From Polyangiaceae bacterium (lineage in GTDB: Bacteria; Myxococcota_A; Polyangia; Polyangiales; Polyangiaceae), in NCBI GenBank assembly GCA_029261965.1, contig JAJDAH010000145.1:1-49771 (forward strand): DNA of 49,771 nucleotides. The letters are read 5' to 3'. The notes beneath the pieces are model-generated. The model searched no databases and was not told where the DNA came from. It saw only the letters and a list, made by a program, of their open reading frames with translations. The position numbers were made by a program, and so were the translations under genes. This document shows, piece by piece, positions 18,769 to 26,778 of this stretch. How positions within the stretch are numbered: position 1 is the first letter of the stretch; the number at the start of each line of letters is the position of its first letter.

Positions 18769-19539
18769 CTAGCGCGTTTGTGCGAGTGACTCGCGCCAGG
18801 CTCGGGAATTCAGCCCAGTGCGTGCGACCTGTCGATAGAGCTGGGCGGCGCCGGCCTCTCGCCGCAGGTAGTCGAGGATGTTGTTGTAGAGAACGAAGCG
18901 AACGTGCCGCGGGCTCATGTCCTTGTCGAGGTCGAAGCCGTTGGTCTCGGCGAACGCGAACCACCAACGTGTCTCACGAAGGAAAATCGAATTGCCGGCA
19001 CCCCTGGCCATCTCGAGCCAAAAATCGCGTTCGAGCTCGGGGAACAGATCTTCGTCCGGGCCGGTCGCCGCATAGTCGTCGAGCATCTTTTGCAATCCGC
19101 CTAGGCGCTCTTTGCTGATGCGCCCTTCGGCCAGATCGAGCAGGTTGCCCACGTGCAGAATGATGCGCTCGGCCAGGTCGTGCAGCTCGCGCTCACCCCG
19201 GGTGGCGAGTTCGTAGCTCAGCGCCACGATGCGAAGGTCTGCGGCCTCGTCGGGATCGAGCACGACGCTCGGCTTTCCTTGGTTGATGGCGACGAGGCCG
19301 AGCTCGTCGAGCTGGTACAGCGCTTGGCGAGCGATGGGCCCGGAGACTTCGAACGTGCGGGCAATCTCTCGCTCGGCCGGCAGTACGCTCCCCGGGGCGA
19401 GCTCGCGACTGAGGATCCGTCCCGCGATGCTACGAAAGACGTGGTCGGCGGCACGTTCGCCTCTGACACGACGTCTCTTGACCCGATTCGGTGTGCCGAG
19501 GCTGTCGCTCGTGACGAGGGCGGGCGCGGCTCCGGTCAT
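18769..19539 (-). CDS. GntR-family transcriptional regulator
   Basis: 256 residues. A winged helix at about 28-95 has the GntR signature (ILSRELAPGSVLPAEREIAR followed by a recognition helix in ARQALYQLDELGLV). The helical C-terminal ligand domain (about 100-250) resembles the FadR/FCD class. The ATG overlaps the stop of the upstream secreted esterase (ATGA), so the pair is one operon and the regulator probably controls its own expression. The promoter of that operon contains a 25-bp palindrome that is a natural candidate operator. The ligand is unknown but is likely a product or substrate of the esterase. Confidence 0.85.
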   Translation of the reverse strand: MTGAAPALVTSDSLGTPNRVKRRRVRGERAADHVFRSIAGRILSRELAPGSVLPAEREIARTFEVSGPIARQALYQLDELGLVAINQGKPSVVLDPDEAADLRIVALSYELATRGERELHDLAERIILHVGNLLDLAEGRISKERLGGLQKMLDDYAATGPDEDLFPELERDFWLEMARGAGNSIFLRETRWWFAFAETNGFDLDKDMSPRHVRFVLYNNILDYLRREAGAAQLYRQVARTGLNSRAWRESLAQTR

Positions 19540-20633
19540 GGTTTGGGGTGAGCCACGAAGAACTGCATGACCTCTCGACCCCAGTGAAAGGAGTTCTGTC
19601 CCTTGCAGCCGTAGCCCATCAACTGTCCCGGACCGGGCACGTGGTCGACGCTTCCCGGGTAACAATGTCCCACGATCGCGACACCGAGAAAGCTCGCATC
19701 GGAGGCGTAGTCGTGCTCGAGGAACTCGAAGGTGGCTCCTTGACCGTTCACGTACCGGGTCCGCCGGTAGCTGGCGTCCCCCGCGACTATTCCGAACTCG
19801 GTGAGTCCCATCGCCATGATGACCGCGTCGCGTTGCACGATGGCCGTGTGGTGTTTGACGAGCGCGTCTTGGGTGCCTTGGAGCTGGAGAAGTGGAATTT
19901 GCCGGGTCGGAACCTGCCCGTTCGAGAAACAGACGGGGCCGACGAGGGAGTCGCCCGCACCCGCTGCGCCCGGGGCGGCCGACGCGAGCCACTCGGAGTG
20001 CGCGCACACGAACCGCCAAGCCATGTACCCGCCCTGGGAGAAGCCAGTGACATGAATGCGTTTGTCGTCGACGTGGAACGCTTCGGCGAGATCTAGAGCG
20101 AAGAGGTGGATGTTGTTGTCGTCGATCCCCGCACGCCACATGCCGCCGACAGCGTTCGACTGGAGCACGATGTAGCCGAACTGGCGCCCAAGCTCTCGCA
20201 TGCCCATGTTGCTGTCTTCTTGAGTGCCGCTCATCGTGGCCCCGTGGATGTCGATCACCAACCCGCAAGCGCTGTCCAGGCATTCGGGCGGCACCTCCAC
20301 GTTGTGCGTGAGATCGCCACACGTGTAGGTGCGAAAACCGGCGCTCACATCCGATACGCAGCCGACCGCTTGTGGTGGCGGGAACACGTCTGGAGGAGGG
20401 GGATCTGGAGGTGGACCACCGGGGGGGCCGGGATCTGGCGGAACCGGCGCGGTGCCCGCTGGCGGCGGAGTGGTTGCTGGCGGCATCGGATCTGGGGTGC
20501 CTGGTGCAGGCGTGGCTCCGGGTGGCGGTGGCTCGCTCGTCGTCGGCTCGCCGAAGCCGTCCCGACCTCCGTCCGGCGCGCCACTGCAGCCAATGACGAC
20601 CCCCGAAATTAGCCCGTAAATAGTTAATTTCAT
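19536..20633 (-). CDS. Secreted PHB-depolymerase/feruloyl-esterase-like lipoprotein
   Basis: 365 residues from the ATG at 20631-20633, preceded by GGGAG at nine bases. It has a lipoprotein signal (VVIGCSG, Cys16) and a Pro/Gly linker to about residue 85. An alpha/beta-hydrolase domain of the LpqC/PHB-depolymerase type follows: oxyanion-hole region VIDIHGATMSG, nucleophile Ser199 in GFSQGGY, a late FHWGREVMQFF segment. It would cleave extracellular esters such as polyhydroxyalkanoate oligomers or feruloylated polysaccharide; the exact substrate cannot be told. It is co-transcribed with the GntR regulator. Confidence 0.82.
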   Translation of the reverse strand: MKLTIYGLISGVVIGCSGAPDGGRDGFGEPTTSEPPPPGATPAPGTPDPMPPATTPPPAGTAPVPPDPGPPGGPPPDPPPPDVFPPPQAVGCVSDVSAGFRTYTCGDLTHNVEVPPECLDSACGLVIDIHGATMSGTQEDSNMGMRELGRQFGYIVLQSNAVGGMWRAGIDDNNIHLFALDLAEAFHVDDKRIHVTGFSQGGYMAWRFVCAHSEWLASAAPGAAGAGDSLVGPVCFSNGQVPTRQIPLLQLQGTQDALVKHHTAIVQRDAVIMAMGLTEFGIVAGDASYRRTRYVNGQGATFEFLEHDYASDASFLGVAIVGHCYPGSVDHVPGPGQLMGYGCKGQNSFHWGREVMQFFVAHPKP

Positions 20634-20656
20634 TGGTTTTCGCTCCCGAGACACTC

Positions 20657-20687
20657 CACATAGTAACTGAGTTACTATGTGTGTCAA
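20657..20687 (-). promoter_or_regulatory. Promoter with embedded 25-bp palindromic operator
   Basis: Reading the minus strand there is a perfect -35 TTGACA (20682-20687), a 16-base spacer and a -10-like TACTAT (20660-20665). An uninterrupted inverted repeat with 12-bp arms (CACATAGTAACT, one centre base, AGTTACTATGTG; 20657-20681) covers the spacer and the -10, so a bound repressor would block RNA polymerase. The transcript would start about 20 bases before the esterase ATG, leaving room for GGGAG. The probable ligand is the coupled GntR regulator. Confidence 0.75.
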
Positions 20688-20831
20688 GCGAGGCCTTCGG
20701 CGACTTGGCGCGGAGGTCTAGAGCGACACCTCGTGAGCGGCGCGGCACCTGCAGAGCGGGCTCCGTGAGCATTCTGTTCACGCCCGGTCAGCGCGATGGG
20801 CAACGCATCGAGCGGGGCCCAGGTTAGGCGC

Positions 20832-21350
20832 TCACCCGGCCGTGCACTTCCCGTCAGAGCAAACACTCGTGTCGGGCACGGCGCACTTGCAACGACTCAA
20901 GGGACAGCTCTTGGTGTAGTCGCTGATGGCCTCGTCGAAGACCGCGGTGTCACCAGTCTTGTTGACGTGTGCCGCGTGACAGTCGAGCTCATCGAAGTCG
21001 CAAAGAACCATGCGATGGACTCGGCAGTCGGCATTCGTTTCGCAAGCCGCCAACTTGCCCGCTTCTGTGATGACGTTCTTTCGCAATTCTCCGCAGTCGG
21101 CCGTTTTAGCCGTGCCCGCGCTCGGCGCCGCCGATGCCGCGCTAGCCGCCGGTGCCGCCATCGCGCTCGGAGCCGGAGCCGGAGCCGGAGCCGCCCCCGT
21201 GTTCTCGCCGGGGGAAGGTTTGCAGGAGAGCGGCGCGAGCAACATCACGCCACACGAAGCCAATACCCACAACGGGCCGGCGCCGATTCGACGCCCGCGG
21301 TGGGCGCTTCTTTGTTGGAAGAGTCGATCTGGTCGGGTCGTCGGTTTCAT
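20832..21350 (-). CDS. Cys-rich lipoprotein, unknown function
   Basis: 172 residues from the ATG at 21350. An Arg-rich N-terminus and a hydrophobic segment end in LLAPLSCKPS (lipobox). An Ala/Pro linker (about 50-85) leads to a C-terminal domain with about ten cysteines in pairs (C-E-T-N-A-D-C, C-x-x-x-x-C-K-C, C-x-D-G-K-C), suggesting a small disulfide-bonded secreted domain. Similar small Cys-rich lipoproteins are frequent in myxobacteria. The frame is open further upstream only as a shadow of the mannosidase gene. Confidence 0.7.
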   Translation of the reverse strand: MKPTTRPDRLFQQRSAHRGRRIGAGPLWVLASCGVMLLAPLSCKPSPGENTGAAPAPAPAPSAMAAPAASAASAAPSAGTAKTADCGELRKNVITEAGKLAACETNADCRVHRMVLCDFDELDCHAAHVNKTGDTAVFDEAISDYTKSCPLSRCKCAVPDTSVCSDGKCTAG

Positions 21351-21440
21351 ACCTGCGTCAGAGTAGGCGCTGGGCGCGCGATCCTCAAAGCGCCATCCTC
21401 TTACGCCCGCTCGTGTAGACTGACCGGCGTGTGGCCAGCA

Positions 21441-23870
21441 ATGTTTGCGTGTCGACGTCGCCGGAGCTTCCAGTTGCCGAAACTGTTGGCGCTGGCCAGT
21501 GTCGTGCTGGCGTGTTCCGAGGGTGGCGCTCGTGATTCGGGAAGCGGGGGAAGCGGGGGGGCTACGGACGCGGCCGGTCCGCCAATGGACCCCCCGCCCG
21601 TCTCGACCGATCCCGGTGCCAGCCCGGCCGCCGAAGTCGACCCCTTCATCGGGACCGGCGACGCGGAGTCTCCTGCCGCGGTCATCAACGGCGCGACCGG
21701 TGCGACCTTTCCCGGAGCTGCTCTCCCCTTTGGCCTCGTCCAGCTCAGTCCGGATACCCCGTTCCTCGAGCCCCATGGCTACCACTACGACGACCGGGAG
21801 ATCGTCGGGTTCAGCGCGACCCATCTGAGCGGCGCGGGCTGTTCGGCCCTGCGCGACGCGCCGCTATTTCCGAGCCTCGAGCCGCCAACGCCGGGCGAAA
21901 CTCAGTCCGCGAGATTTTCTCACGACAACGAGCTCGCGTCGCCCGGCTTCTACCAGGTGCTGCTCGACACCGGGATCCTCGTCGACCTGACGGCAACGCG
22001 ACGTACAGGGCTGGCTAGGTTCACGTTCCCGGAGGGAGAGCGCGGATACGTGACGCTGCTTTCTGGTCACCGTGATCCACTTTCTCAACTCTTCGCGGTC
22101 GACTTTTCGGCGAGGATCGCAACGCCGAACCTCCTCACCGGCTCGCAGACCAACGGGTTCTTCTGCGTGACCGACCCTTCGGCACGAACCTATTTCGCGA
22201 TCCGGTTCGATCGCGATTTCGACGCGTCGGGTCTCTTCGATGCGGAAGGAGTTTTGTCCGGCGTCGACGACGTCAGCGGCCAGCCCACCGGAGCGTTTGT
22301 CGAATTCGACACGGCCGAGCGCCGGGTCGTGCACGCAAAAATCGGCATCTCGTTCGTCAGTGTCGAAGGCGCGCTTTCGAACCTCGACGCGGAGAACCCG
22401 GACTGGGACTTCGACGCCGTGCACCAAGCCGCGATCGACGAATGGAACCGCCACCTCGGACGCATCGAAATCGAGGGCGGATCCGACGCGGATCGCACGA
22501 GTTTCTACACGGCGCTTTATCACACCTTCCTGCAGCCCGCGGTCTTCCAGGACGTCGACGGCCGCTACGTTGGTTTTGACGACCAATTGTACACGGCGAG
22601 TGAAGGCGACACTCGCCGGGCGAATTTCTCCGGCTGGGACGTTTATCGATCCTGGATTCAGCTGGTCAGCGTGCTGGCTCCGACCGAAGCCAGCGAGCTC
22701 GTCCGCTCACTCATCGGCGCGGCCGCTGAAGGGGGTGCTCTGCCGAAATGGTCTCTCGCCAATCGCGAGACCGGCGTGATGGTGGGCGATCCGGCGGATC
22801 CAACCATCGCGAGCGCCTGGGCGTTCGGAGCCCGCGACTTCGACCCACGCGCCGCCCTCGACGCCATGCTCATCGCGGCGCTCGATCCGTCCGCGAACAA
22901 CGGTGGAGTGCCGTCGCGACCAGGACTCCCGGACTACCTCGCGCTCGGCTACGTACCCGACGAGCTCGAGAGCGACTTTCGGGGGATCCCGAACACATTG
23001 GTCTGGGGCACTGCAGCGACCACGATGGAGTACGCCCTCGCGGACTTTTCGATCGCGCGCATGGCAGAATTCGCCGGCGATCCCGCGACTCGCGATGCGA
23101 TGCTCGCTCGCGGTCGCAACTGGCAAAACGTTTTTGATGCGGGCCTCTCCGCGCGCGGTTTCACCGGTTACCCGCAGCCGCGCTTTCGAGCGGACGCTGC
23201 AGGCGCGCCGAGCTTCGATCGCGTCGGCGAGTCGACGACCGACGGCTTCGTCGAAGGCAACGCCACTCAGTACACCTTCATGGTGCCTCACGACGTGCCA
23301 GGGCTCAGCGCTGCCCTCGGGGGTGACGCCGCCGCCATCGCCCGTCTCGACGACCTCTTCTCCGAGCTGAATGCGGGCGTCGACCGGCCGCATTTCTACA
23401 TGGGCAACGAGCCGCAATTCGGCACGCCTTGGCTCTATGCGTTCCTCGGGGCGGCGCCGAAGACCCAGGCGGTGGTTCGACGCATTGCGCGCGAGCTCTA
23501 CACGGCCACGCCGGGTGGCCTCCCCGGCAATGAAGATCTCGGCGCCACCAGCTCGTGGTTGGTGTGGGCGATGCTGGGCATTTATCCCGCCATTCCCGGA
23601 GTGGGCGGTTTTGTCGTGGGCAGCCCGTTGTTTCCACGCACCACCGTCACGCTACCCACAGGCGCCAAAATCGTGATCGAGGCCGAGGGCGCTGGCCCCG
23701 ACACGCCATACGTGAGCAGCCTCACCGTCGATGGTGTTCCAACTGCGCGTGCGTGGATCGACTGGAGCCAGCTCGAGCGGGGCGCGGATCTACGATTCGT
23801 GCTCAGCGACACGCCGAACCCGAGTTTCGGGGCTCGGCCGGAAGATCGGCCGCCGTCGATGTATCCGTAG
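21441..23870 (+). CDS. GH92 alpha-mannosidase (lipoprotein)
   Basis: 809 residues from the ATG at 21441; an in-frame GTG at 21429 is also possible. A lipoprotein signal (VVLACSEGG, Cys25) and Gly/Pro linker precede a full GH92 protein: VDPFIGTGDAES with FPGAALPFG at the start of the beta-sandwich, GFSATHLSGAGC, then in the (alpha/alpha)6 barrel EGNATQYTFMVPHD, GNEPQFGTPWLY and GNEDLGATSSW, which provide the catalytic acidic residues in this calcium-dependent family. It trims alpha-mannosides outside the cell, such as fungal or yeast mannan or host N-glycans, which suits a predatory or saprophytic lifestyle. Confidence 0.95.
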   Translation: MFACRRRRSFQLPKLLALASVVLACSEGGARDSGSGGSGGATDAAGPPMDPPPVSTDPGASPAAEVDPFIGTGDAESPAAVINGATGATFPGAALPFGLVQLSPDTPFLEPHGYHYDDREIVGFSATHLSGAGCSALRDAPLFPSLEPPTPGETQSARFSHDNELASPGFYQVLLDTGILVDLTATRRTGLARFTFPEGERGYVTLLSGHRDPLSQLFAVDFSARIATPNLLTGSQTNGFFCVTDPSARTYFAIRFDRDFDASGLFDAEGVLSGVDDVSGQPTGAFVEFDTAERRVVHAKIGISFVSVEGALSNLDAENPDWDFDAVHQAAIDEWNRHLGRIEIEGGSDADRTSFYTALYHTFLQPAVFQDVDGRYVGFDDQLYTASEGDTRRANFSGWDVYRSWIQLVSVLAPTEASELVRSLIGAAAEGGALPKWSLANRETGVMVGDPADPTIASAWAFGARDFDPRAALDAMLIAALDPSANNGGVPSRPGLPDYLALGYVPDELESDFRGIPNTLVWGTAATTMEYALADFSIARMAEFAGDPATRDAMLARGRNWQNVFDAGLSARGFTGYPQPRFRADAAGAPSFDRVGESTTDGFVEGNATQYTFMVPHDVPGLSAALGGDAAAIARLDDLFSELNAGVDRPHFYMGNEPQFGTPWLYAFLGAAPKTQAVVRRIARELYTATPGGLPGNEDLGATSSWLVWAMLGIYPAIPGVGGFVVGSPLFPRTTVTLPTGAKIVIEAEGAGPDTPYVSSLTVDGVPTARAWIDWSQLERGADLRFVLSDTPNPSFGARPEDRPPSMYP

Positions 23871-23920
23871 TCGTCAGCGGGCGTACCGCGGACGCCACCC
23901 CGTGGGTGTCCGGCGCCTGC

Positions 23921-23940
23921 GCACCCCTACGGCGGGGTGC
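23921..23940. terminator. Hairpin between convergent genes
   Basis: A perfect 7-bp stem (GCACCCC 23921-23927, GGGGTGC 23934-23940) with a 6-base loop lies between the mannosidase stop and the end of the convergent small lipoprotein gene, overlapping the latter's last codons. It may act as a bidirectional terminator. No clear T-tract is present. Confidence 0.4.
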
Positions 23941-24184
23941 AACCCAGCTCACGAATCATTTCTTCGAGCTTTCCCTTCTCGTCCGGCGTCAAGTTCGCCT
24001 CGTTCGCGCAAACTCCCACGGCACGACACGTCCGCTCGGGTGCGAACAGCTCTTCGTTGAGCATCGGCGCACAGTATGCGTGAGCATCCTTTCGATGCCA
24101 CGGATCGCGGCTGCAACATGGCAGCAGCGCCAACGCCACCGTCAGCGCCATCAAACCTCGCCCGAGCTCGTCCGCCACTCGCAT
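23927..24184 (-). CDS. Small putative lipoprotein
   Basis: 85 residues. The hydrophobic N-terminus ends in ALLPCCS, a lipobox-like site, followed by a short mature part with five further Cys (CAPML, TCRAVGVCANEAN, ELGCTPP) and a charged helix. No family recognised. It converges on the GH92 gene and lies just upstream of, and divergent from, the ArsR operon. Confidence 0.55.
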   Translation of the reverse strand: MRVADELGRGLMALTVALALLPCCSRDPWHRKDAHAYCAPMLNEELFAPERTCRAVGVCANEANLTPDEKGKLEEMIRELGCTPP

Positions 24185-24260
24185 GCGGCTCGACTTCTCA
24201 TAGCTCGAACCCCCACTCGCACCACCCGGCGAGCAGGTGTTGACCCGATCGTCGACATAC

Positions 24261-24297
24261 GTTACCTAGAGGTTACCGTAACTTGGTAGTTACCTAA
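24261..24297. promoter_or_regulatory. Triple GTTACC operator cluster upstream of the ArsR gene
   Basis: GTTACC occurs at 24261, 24272 and 24289. The first and third sit in a near-identical direct repeat (GTTACCTA, then A/G-A-G-G) 28 bases apart. The middle one forms an 11-base palindrome with GTAAC (24272-24282). The cluster ends just before the ArsR start codon, as expected for an autoregulatory operator. A TTGACC at 24240-24245 could be a -35. Confidence 0.5.
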
Positions 24298-24301
24298 AGG
24301 G

Positions 24302-24631
24302 ATGGCGATACCTCACAAGAAGGCGGAAAAGGCCCTGGACGCGCTAGGAAACCCAGTGCGACGTCGCATCGTGCACATTCTGTCCAAGGGCCCGAGGGCC
24401 GTCGGGGAGATCGCCGCCGAGCTGCCCGTGAGTCGACCCGCCGTGTCGAAGCACCTGCGCCTGCTCGAGCGAGCCCGGGTCGTGAGGCACGAGAGACACG
24501 GCACGCAGAACGTCTTCGAGCTCGACCAAGCAGGGTTCGACGCTGCCCGACACTGGCTCGAGGGATTCTGGGACGACGCCCTTTCGAGGTTCGTTCTCCT
24601 CGCCGAGAACACCGAAGAGCGCCGACCGTGA
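24302..24631 (+). CDS. ArsR-family transcriptional repressor
   Basis: 109 residues, a single winged-helix domain: ALGNPVRRRIVHIL, the recognition helix VSRPAVSKHLRLLERA and a wing with RHGTQNVFEL. It lacks the Cys metal-binding box, so it is of the non-metal class that regulates SRPBCC operons. The ATG is almost directly after the operator repeats, with AAAGG only about one base away, too close for a normal ribosome-binding site; translation may be leaderless or start slightly downstream. It overlaps the next gene by four bases (GTGA). Confidence 0.88.
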   Translation: MAIPHKKAEKALDALGNPVRRRIVHILSKGPRAVGEIAAELPVSRPAVSKHLRLLERARVVRHERHGTQNVFELDQAGFDAARHWLEGFWDDALSRFVLLAENTEERRP

Positions 24632-25068
24632 GCGACCCCGTTCGTCGGCAGGTCAGAGTCCGGTGCTCGGTGGATCACGCGTTCGAAACGTTCACTAGCC
24701 GCATCGACTCGTGGTGGCCGAAGAGCCATCGCCGCTTCAAAGGGTCGCGCATGAACATCGAAGCGAAGGTCGGTGGCCGGTTCTACGAGAGCACGGGTTC
24801 CGGACAGGAAGCTGCGCTCGGCGAGGTACTGCGCTGGGATCCACCGCGCGCCATCGCGTACACCTGGCACCCGGGAGCGCTCGACAAGCCGACGAAGGTC
24901 GAAGTCACGTTCGCCGACGACGGCACACACACCGTGGTCGAGGTGGTGCACGCCGAGGGAGAAAGCGCCCTCGGCGACGTGTGGCCTGAACGCGTACGGC
25001 TGTTCGAGAAGGGGTGGAGCACCGTCCTGCCGGCGTTCTTGACGGCCAGCGAGGAGACGAGCAAATGA
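24628..25068 (+). CDS. SRPBCC (AHSA1-like) domain protein
   Basis: 146 residues from a GTG inside the repressor's stop codon. It has the START/Bet v1-like fold typical of AHSA1 family proteins: an N-terminal strand with a helix (VDHAFETFTSRIDSWWP), GGRFYE, then GEVLRWDPPRAIAYTW and a long C-terminal helix. Such proteins bind hydrophobic ligands. ArsR followed by AHSA1-like genes is a common operon type; the physiological role is rarely known. The stop overlaps the ATG of a second SRPBCC gene. Confidence 0.85.
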   Translation: MSDPVRRQVRVRCSVDHAFETFTSRIDSWWPKSHRRFKGSRMNIEAKVGGRFYESTGSGQEAALGEVLRWDPPRAIAYTWHPGALDKPTKVEVTFADDGTHTVVEVVHAEGESALGDVWPERVRLFEKGWSTVLPAFLTASEETSK

Positions 25069-25490
25069 AGAAGTTCGAGGCCGAGGCGACCATCAATGCA
25101 ACCCCAGAGAAGATCTGGGGGATTCTCACCGACACCGACAAGTGGCCCGAGTGGGATCCGTTCTGCGAAAAAATCGAAGGCAAGGTCGCTCTCGGACAGA
25201 AAGTCAAAGCGTTCAGCAAGCTCAGCCCGGGGCGCGGGTTCTCCGTGAAAGTGACCGAGCTCGTACCCAACGAACGCATGACGTGGTCGGGGGGAATGCC
25301 GTTTGGACTCTTCAAGGGGGTCCGCACCTACGTGCTGAGCCCGAACGTCGAAGGCGCCGTCGACTTCACCATGCGAGAGGTCTTCAGCGGGCCGATGCTC
25401 GCCCTCATCGGTGGCTCGCTCCCGGACTTGAGCGAGGCGTTCGAGAAGTTCGCCGAAGGCCTGAAGAACCGCGCCGAAACGGCGGACTGA
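25065..25490 (+). CDS. SRPBCC family protein
   Basis: 141 residues, third gene of the ArsR operon, starting at an ATGA overlap. It has the polyketide-cyclase/dehydrase-like START fold: ATINATPEKIWGILTDTDKWPEW at the start, then G-Q-K-V-K, ERMTWSGGMPFGLFKG and a C-terminal helix. It differs clearly from the preceding SRPBCC protein, so this is not a simple duplication. It probably binds a small hydrophobic molecule sensed or processed together with its neighbour. Confidence 0.85.
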   Translation: MKKFEAEATINATPEKIWGILTDTDKWPEWDPFCEKIEGKVALGQKVKAFSKLSPGRGFSVKVTELVPNERMTWSGGMPFGLFKGVRTYVLSPNVEGAVDFTMREVFSGPMLALIGGSLPDLSEAFEKFAEGLKNRAETAD

Positions 25491-25505
25491 CGAAGCAGCA
25501 GCTTC

Positions 25506-26189
25506 TCAGTGCGGGTGCTGTCTTGGAGCCATCATCAACCGTTCATTTCGTCGTTGTTGGTTGACACAATACTGGAGCGCGTCCCTCAGCGTTCGATGGC
25601 TCTGCAAACCATCCAGCAACGTGCCGAGATGGACGAGCGTCTGCGCGATGCTCGGCCCGATGCCGCTCAGCACGCACTCGGCCCCGAGCAAGCTCACAGC
25701 CTTGGCCATGCGGATGAAGTGGTCGGCGGTGGCGGTGTCCATCACTTCGATGCCCGTGATGTCGACGATCACGAACCGCGCCTTGTGCTCACCAATCGCC
25801 GACAACAGCGCGTCGGTCATCTCCGAAGAGCGCATGCTGTCGAGAATTCCGACGACGGGCAGACACAAGACGCCGTCCCAGACCTGAATGACCGGTGTCG
25901 ACATTTCGCGAATGGCCGCCCTTTGGCGGTCGATGGTGCCGAGCTTCTCCTCGAGCTCTCGTTGGTACTCGCGACTCTTCGTGTGCGCGCTCTCGAGCAC
26001 GTCGAGCATCTCGTTGAGACCGGTGACGAGCGCGCCGAAAGGTCCCGTCGTCTCGCTCGCGGTGATCCGCACCGAATAATCTTCTGAAGCCACGTCCGCG
26101 AGAGTCATGAGCACCTCCGAGAGGTTGCTGTAAAACTCCAGCTCCACATCACTCATCTGGCCGTGCGAACCGCCCGGTGCTTCTGTCAT
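25506..26189 (-). CDS. rsbR: RsbR-like STAS-domain stressosome protein
   Basis: 227 residues. The N-terminus (about 15-95) is a HAMP-like helical input (SVRITASETTGPFGALVTGL, then a coiled coil). The C-terminal STAS domain (about 100-215) has the RsbR signature: VIQVWDGVLCLPVVG, IVDITGIEVMDTATADHF with a phosphorylatable Thr after the Asp, and GIGPSIAQTLVHLG. RsbR proteins form the sensory shell of stressosomes with RsbS and release RsbT when phosphorylated. RsbS and RsbT homologues lie in the divergent operon 8 kb away. It is 22 bases downstream of a TIGR02265-like sensor gene, probably its co-transcribed input partner. Confidence 0.85.
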   Translation of the reverse strand: MTEAPGGSHGQMSDVELEFYSNLSEVLMTLADVASEDYSVRITASETTGPFGALVTGLNEMLDVLESAHTKSREYQRELEEKLGTIDRQRAAIREMSTPVIQVWDGVLCLPVVGILDSMRSSEMTDALLSAIGEHKARFVIVDITGIEVMDTATADHFIRMAKAVSLLGAECVLSGIGPSIAQTLVHLGTLLDGLQSHRTLRDALQYCVNQQRRNERLMMAPRQHPH

Positions 26190-26211
26190 CGATCGCCCGT
26201 TACCTTTCCAT

Positions 26212-26775
26212 TCAGTTCCAAGTGACCGTCAGCTCGACGGTCGAAGGCCACTCGACCAGCAGGTCCTCTTTCGTCTTGACGTCGATGTCCTTGCAGCCCA
26301 TCGACCGAAACGCAAACTGAACGAACCCTCTGGCAATGGCGTTGAAGTACGCCAACTCCACGTCGTAGACCTCGTAGGTGACGATGTTCTGATCGAGCTT
26401 CGACCCGTCGGTGCGAAAGCCGCCCCCGCGGTGGTCGCGCTTCCAGATCGCATCGATTTTCGATCCCAAGAGCTGCGGCGTCATGATGCGCATGACCAGC
26501 CGCAAGAATTGGTTGGTCTGAGCTTCGCAAACGCGCTCGCCCAAGCCGATGACGACGTCCGCACGCTCGTTCGGGTCGTCGTAGAGCGCGACGAACGCGC
26601 GGATCAGCTCCGACCAATAGGCGCGTGGGTAGAAGGTGAATCGTTCTGCCACTGGGAGGAGCTCCTGAAGCTCGGGGGACAGTCGAGCCATGACCTCCGG
26701 CATTGAACCTGGGCGCCTCTCTTCGATGTACCTGAGAGTGGTGAGCAAGTTGTAGCCCTTCGACTCGGCACCCAT
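26212..26775 (-). CDS. TIGR02265/DUF2378-like sensor protein
   Basis: 187 residues from the ATG at 26775, with AAGGAG (26784-26789) eight bases upstream; a GTG at 26778 is the alternative. The layout (a GYNLLTTLRYIEERRP helix, F-Y-P-R-A-Y-W, a D-V-V-I-G-L-G helix, L-R-L-V-M-R-I-M-T-P-Q-L-L, a late G-F-V-Q-F-A-F-R-S-M-G segment) resembles the myxobacterial TIGR02265 paralogous family, itself similar to HNOB/V4R ligand-sensing folds. Coupled to RsbR, it is a plausible small-molecule or haem-type input to the stressosome. The family call is moderate; the ligand is unknown. Confidence 0.55.
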   Translation of the reverse strand: MGAESKGYNLLTTLRYIEERRPGSMPEVMARLSPELQELLPVAERFTFYPRAYWSELIRAFVALYDDPNERADVVIGLGERVCEAQTNQFLRLVMRIMTPQLLGSKIDAIWKRDHRGGGFRTDGSKLDQNIVTYEVYDVELAYFNAIARGFVQFAFRSMGCKDIDVKTKEDLLVEWPSTVELTVTWN

Positions 26776-26778
26776 CAC

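Noticed and set aside
18769-20781. A single 670-residue fusion on the minus strand
   Set aside because: The GntR frame stays open back through the esterase gene, but that part is only an out-of-frame Arg/His-rich shadow; the esterase frame carries the catalytic motifs and the regulator has its own ATG in an ATGA overlap.
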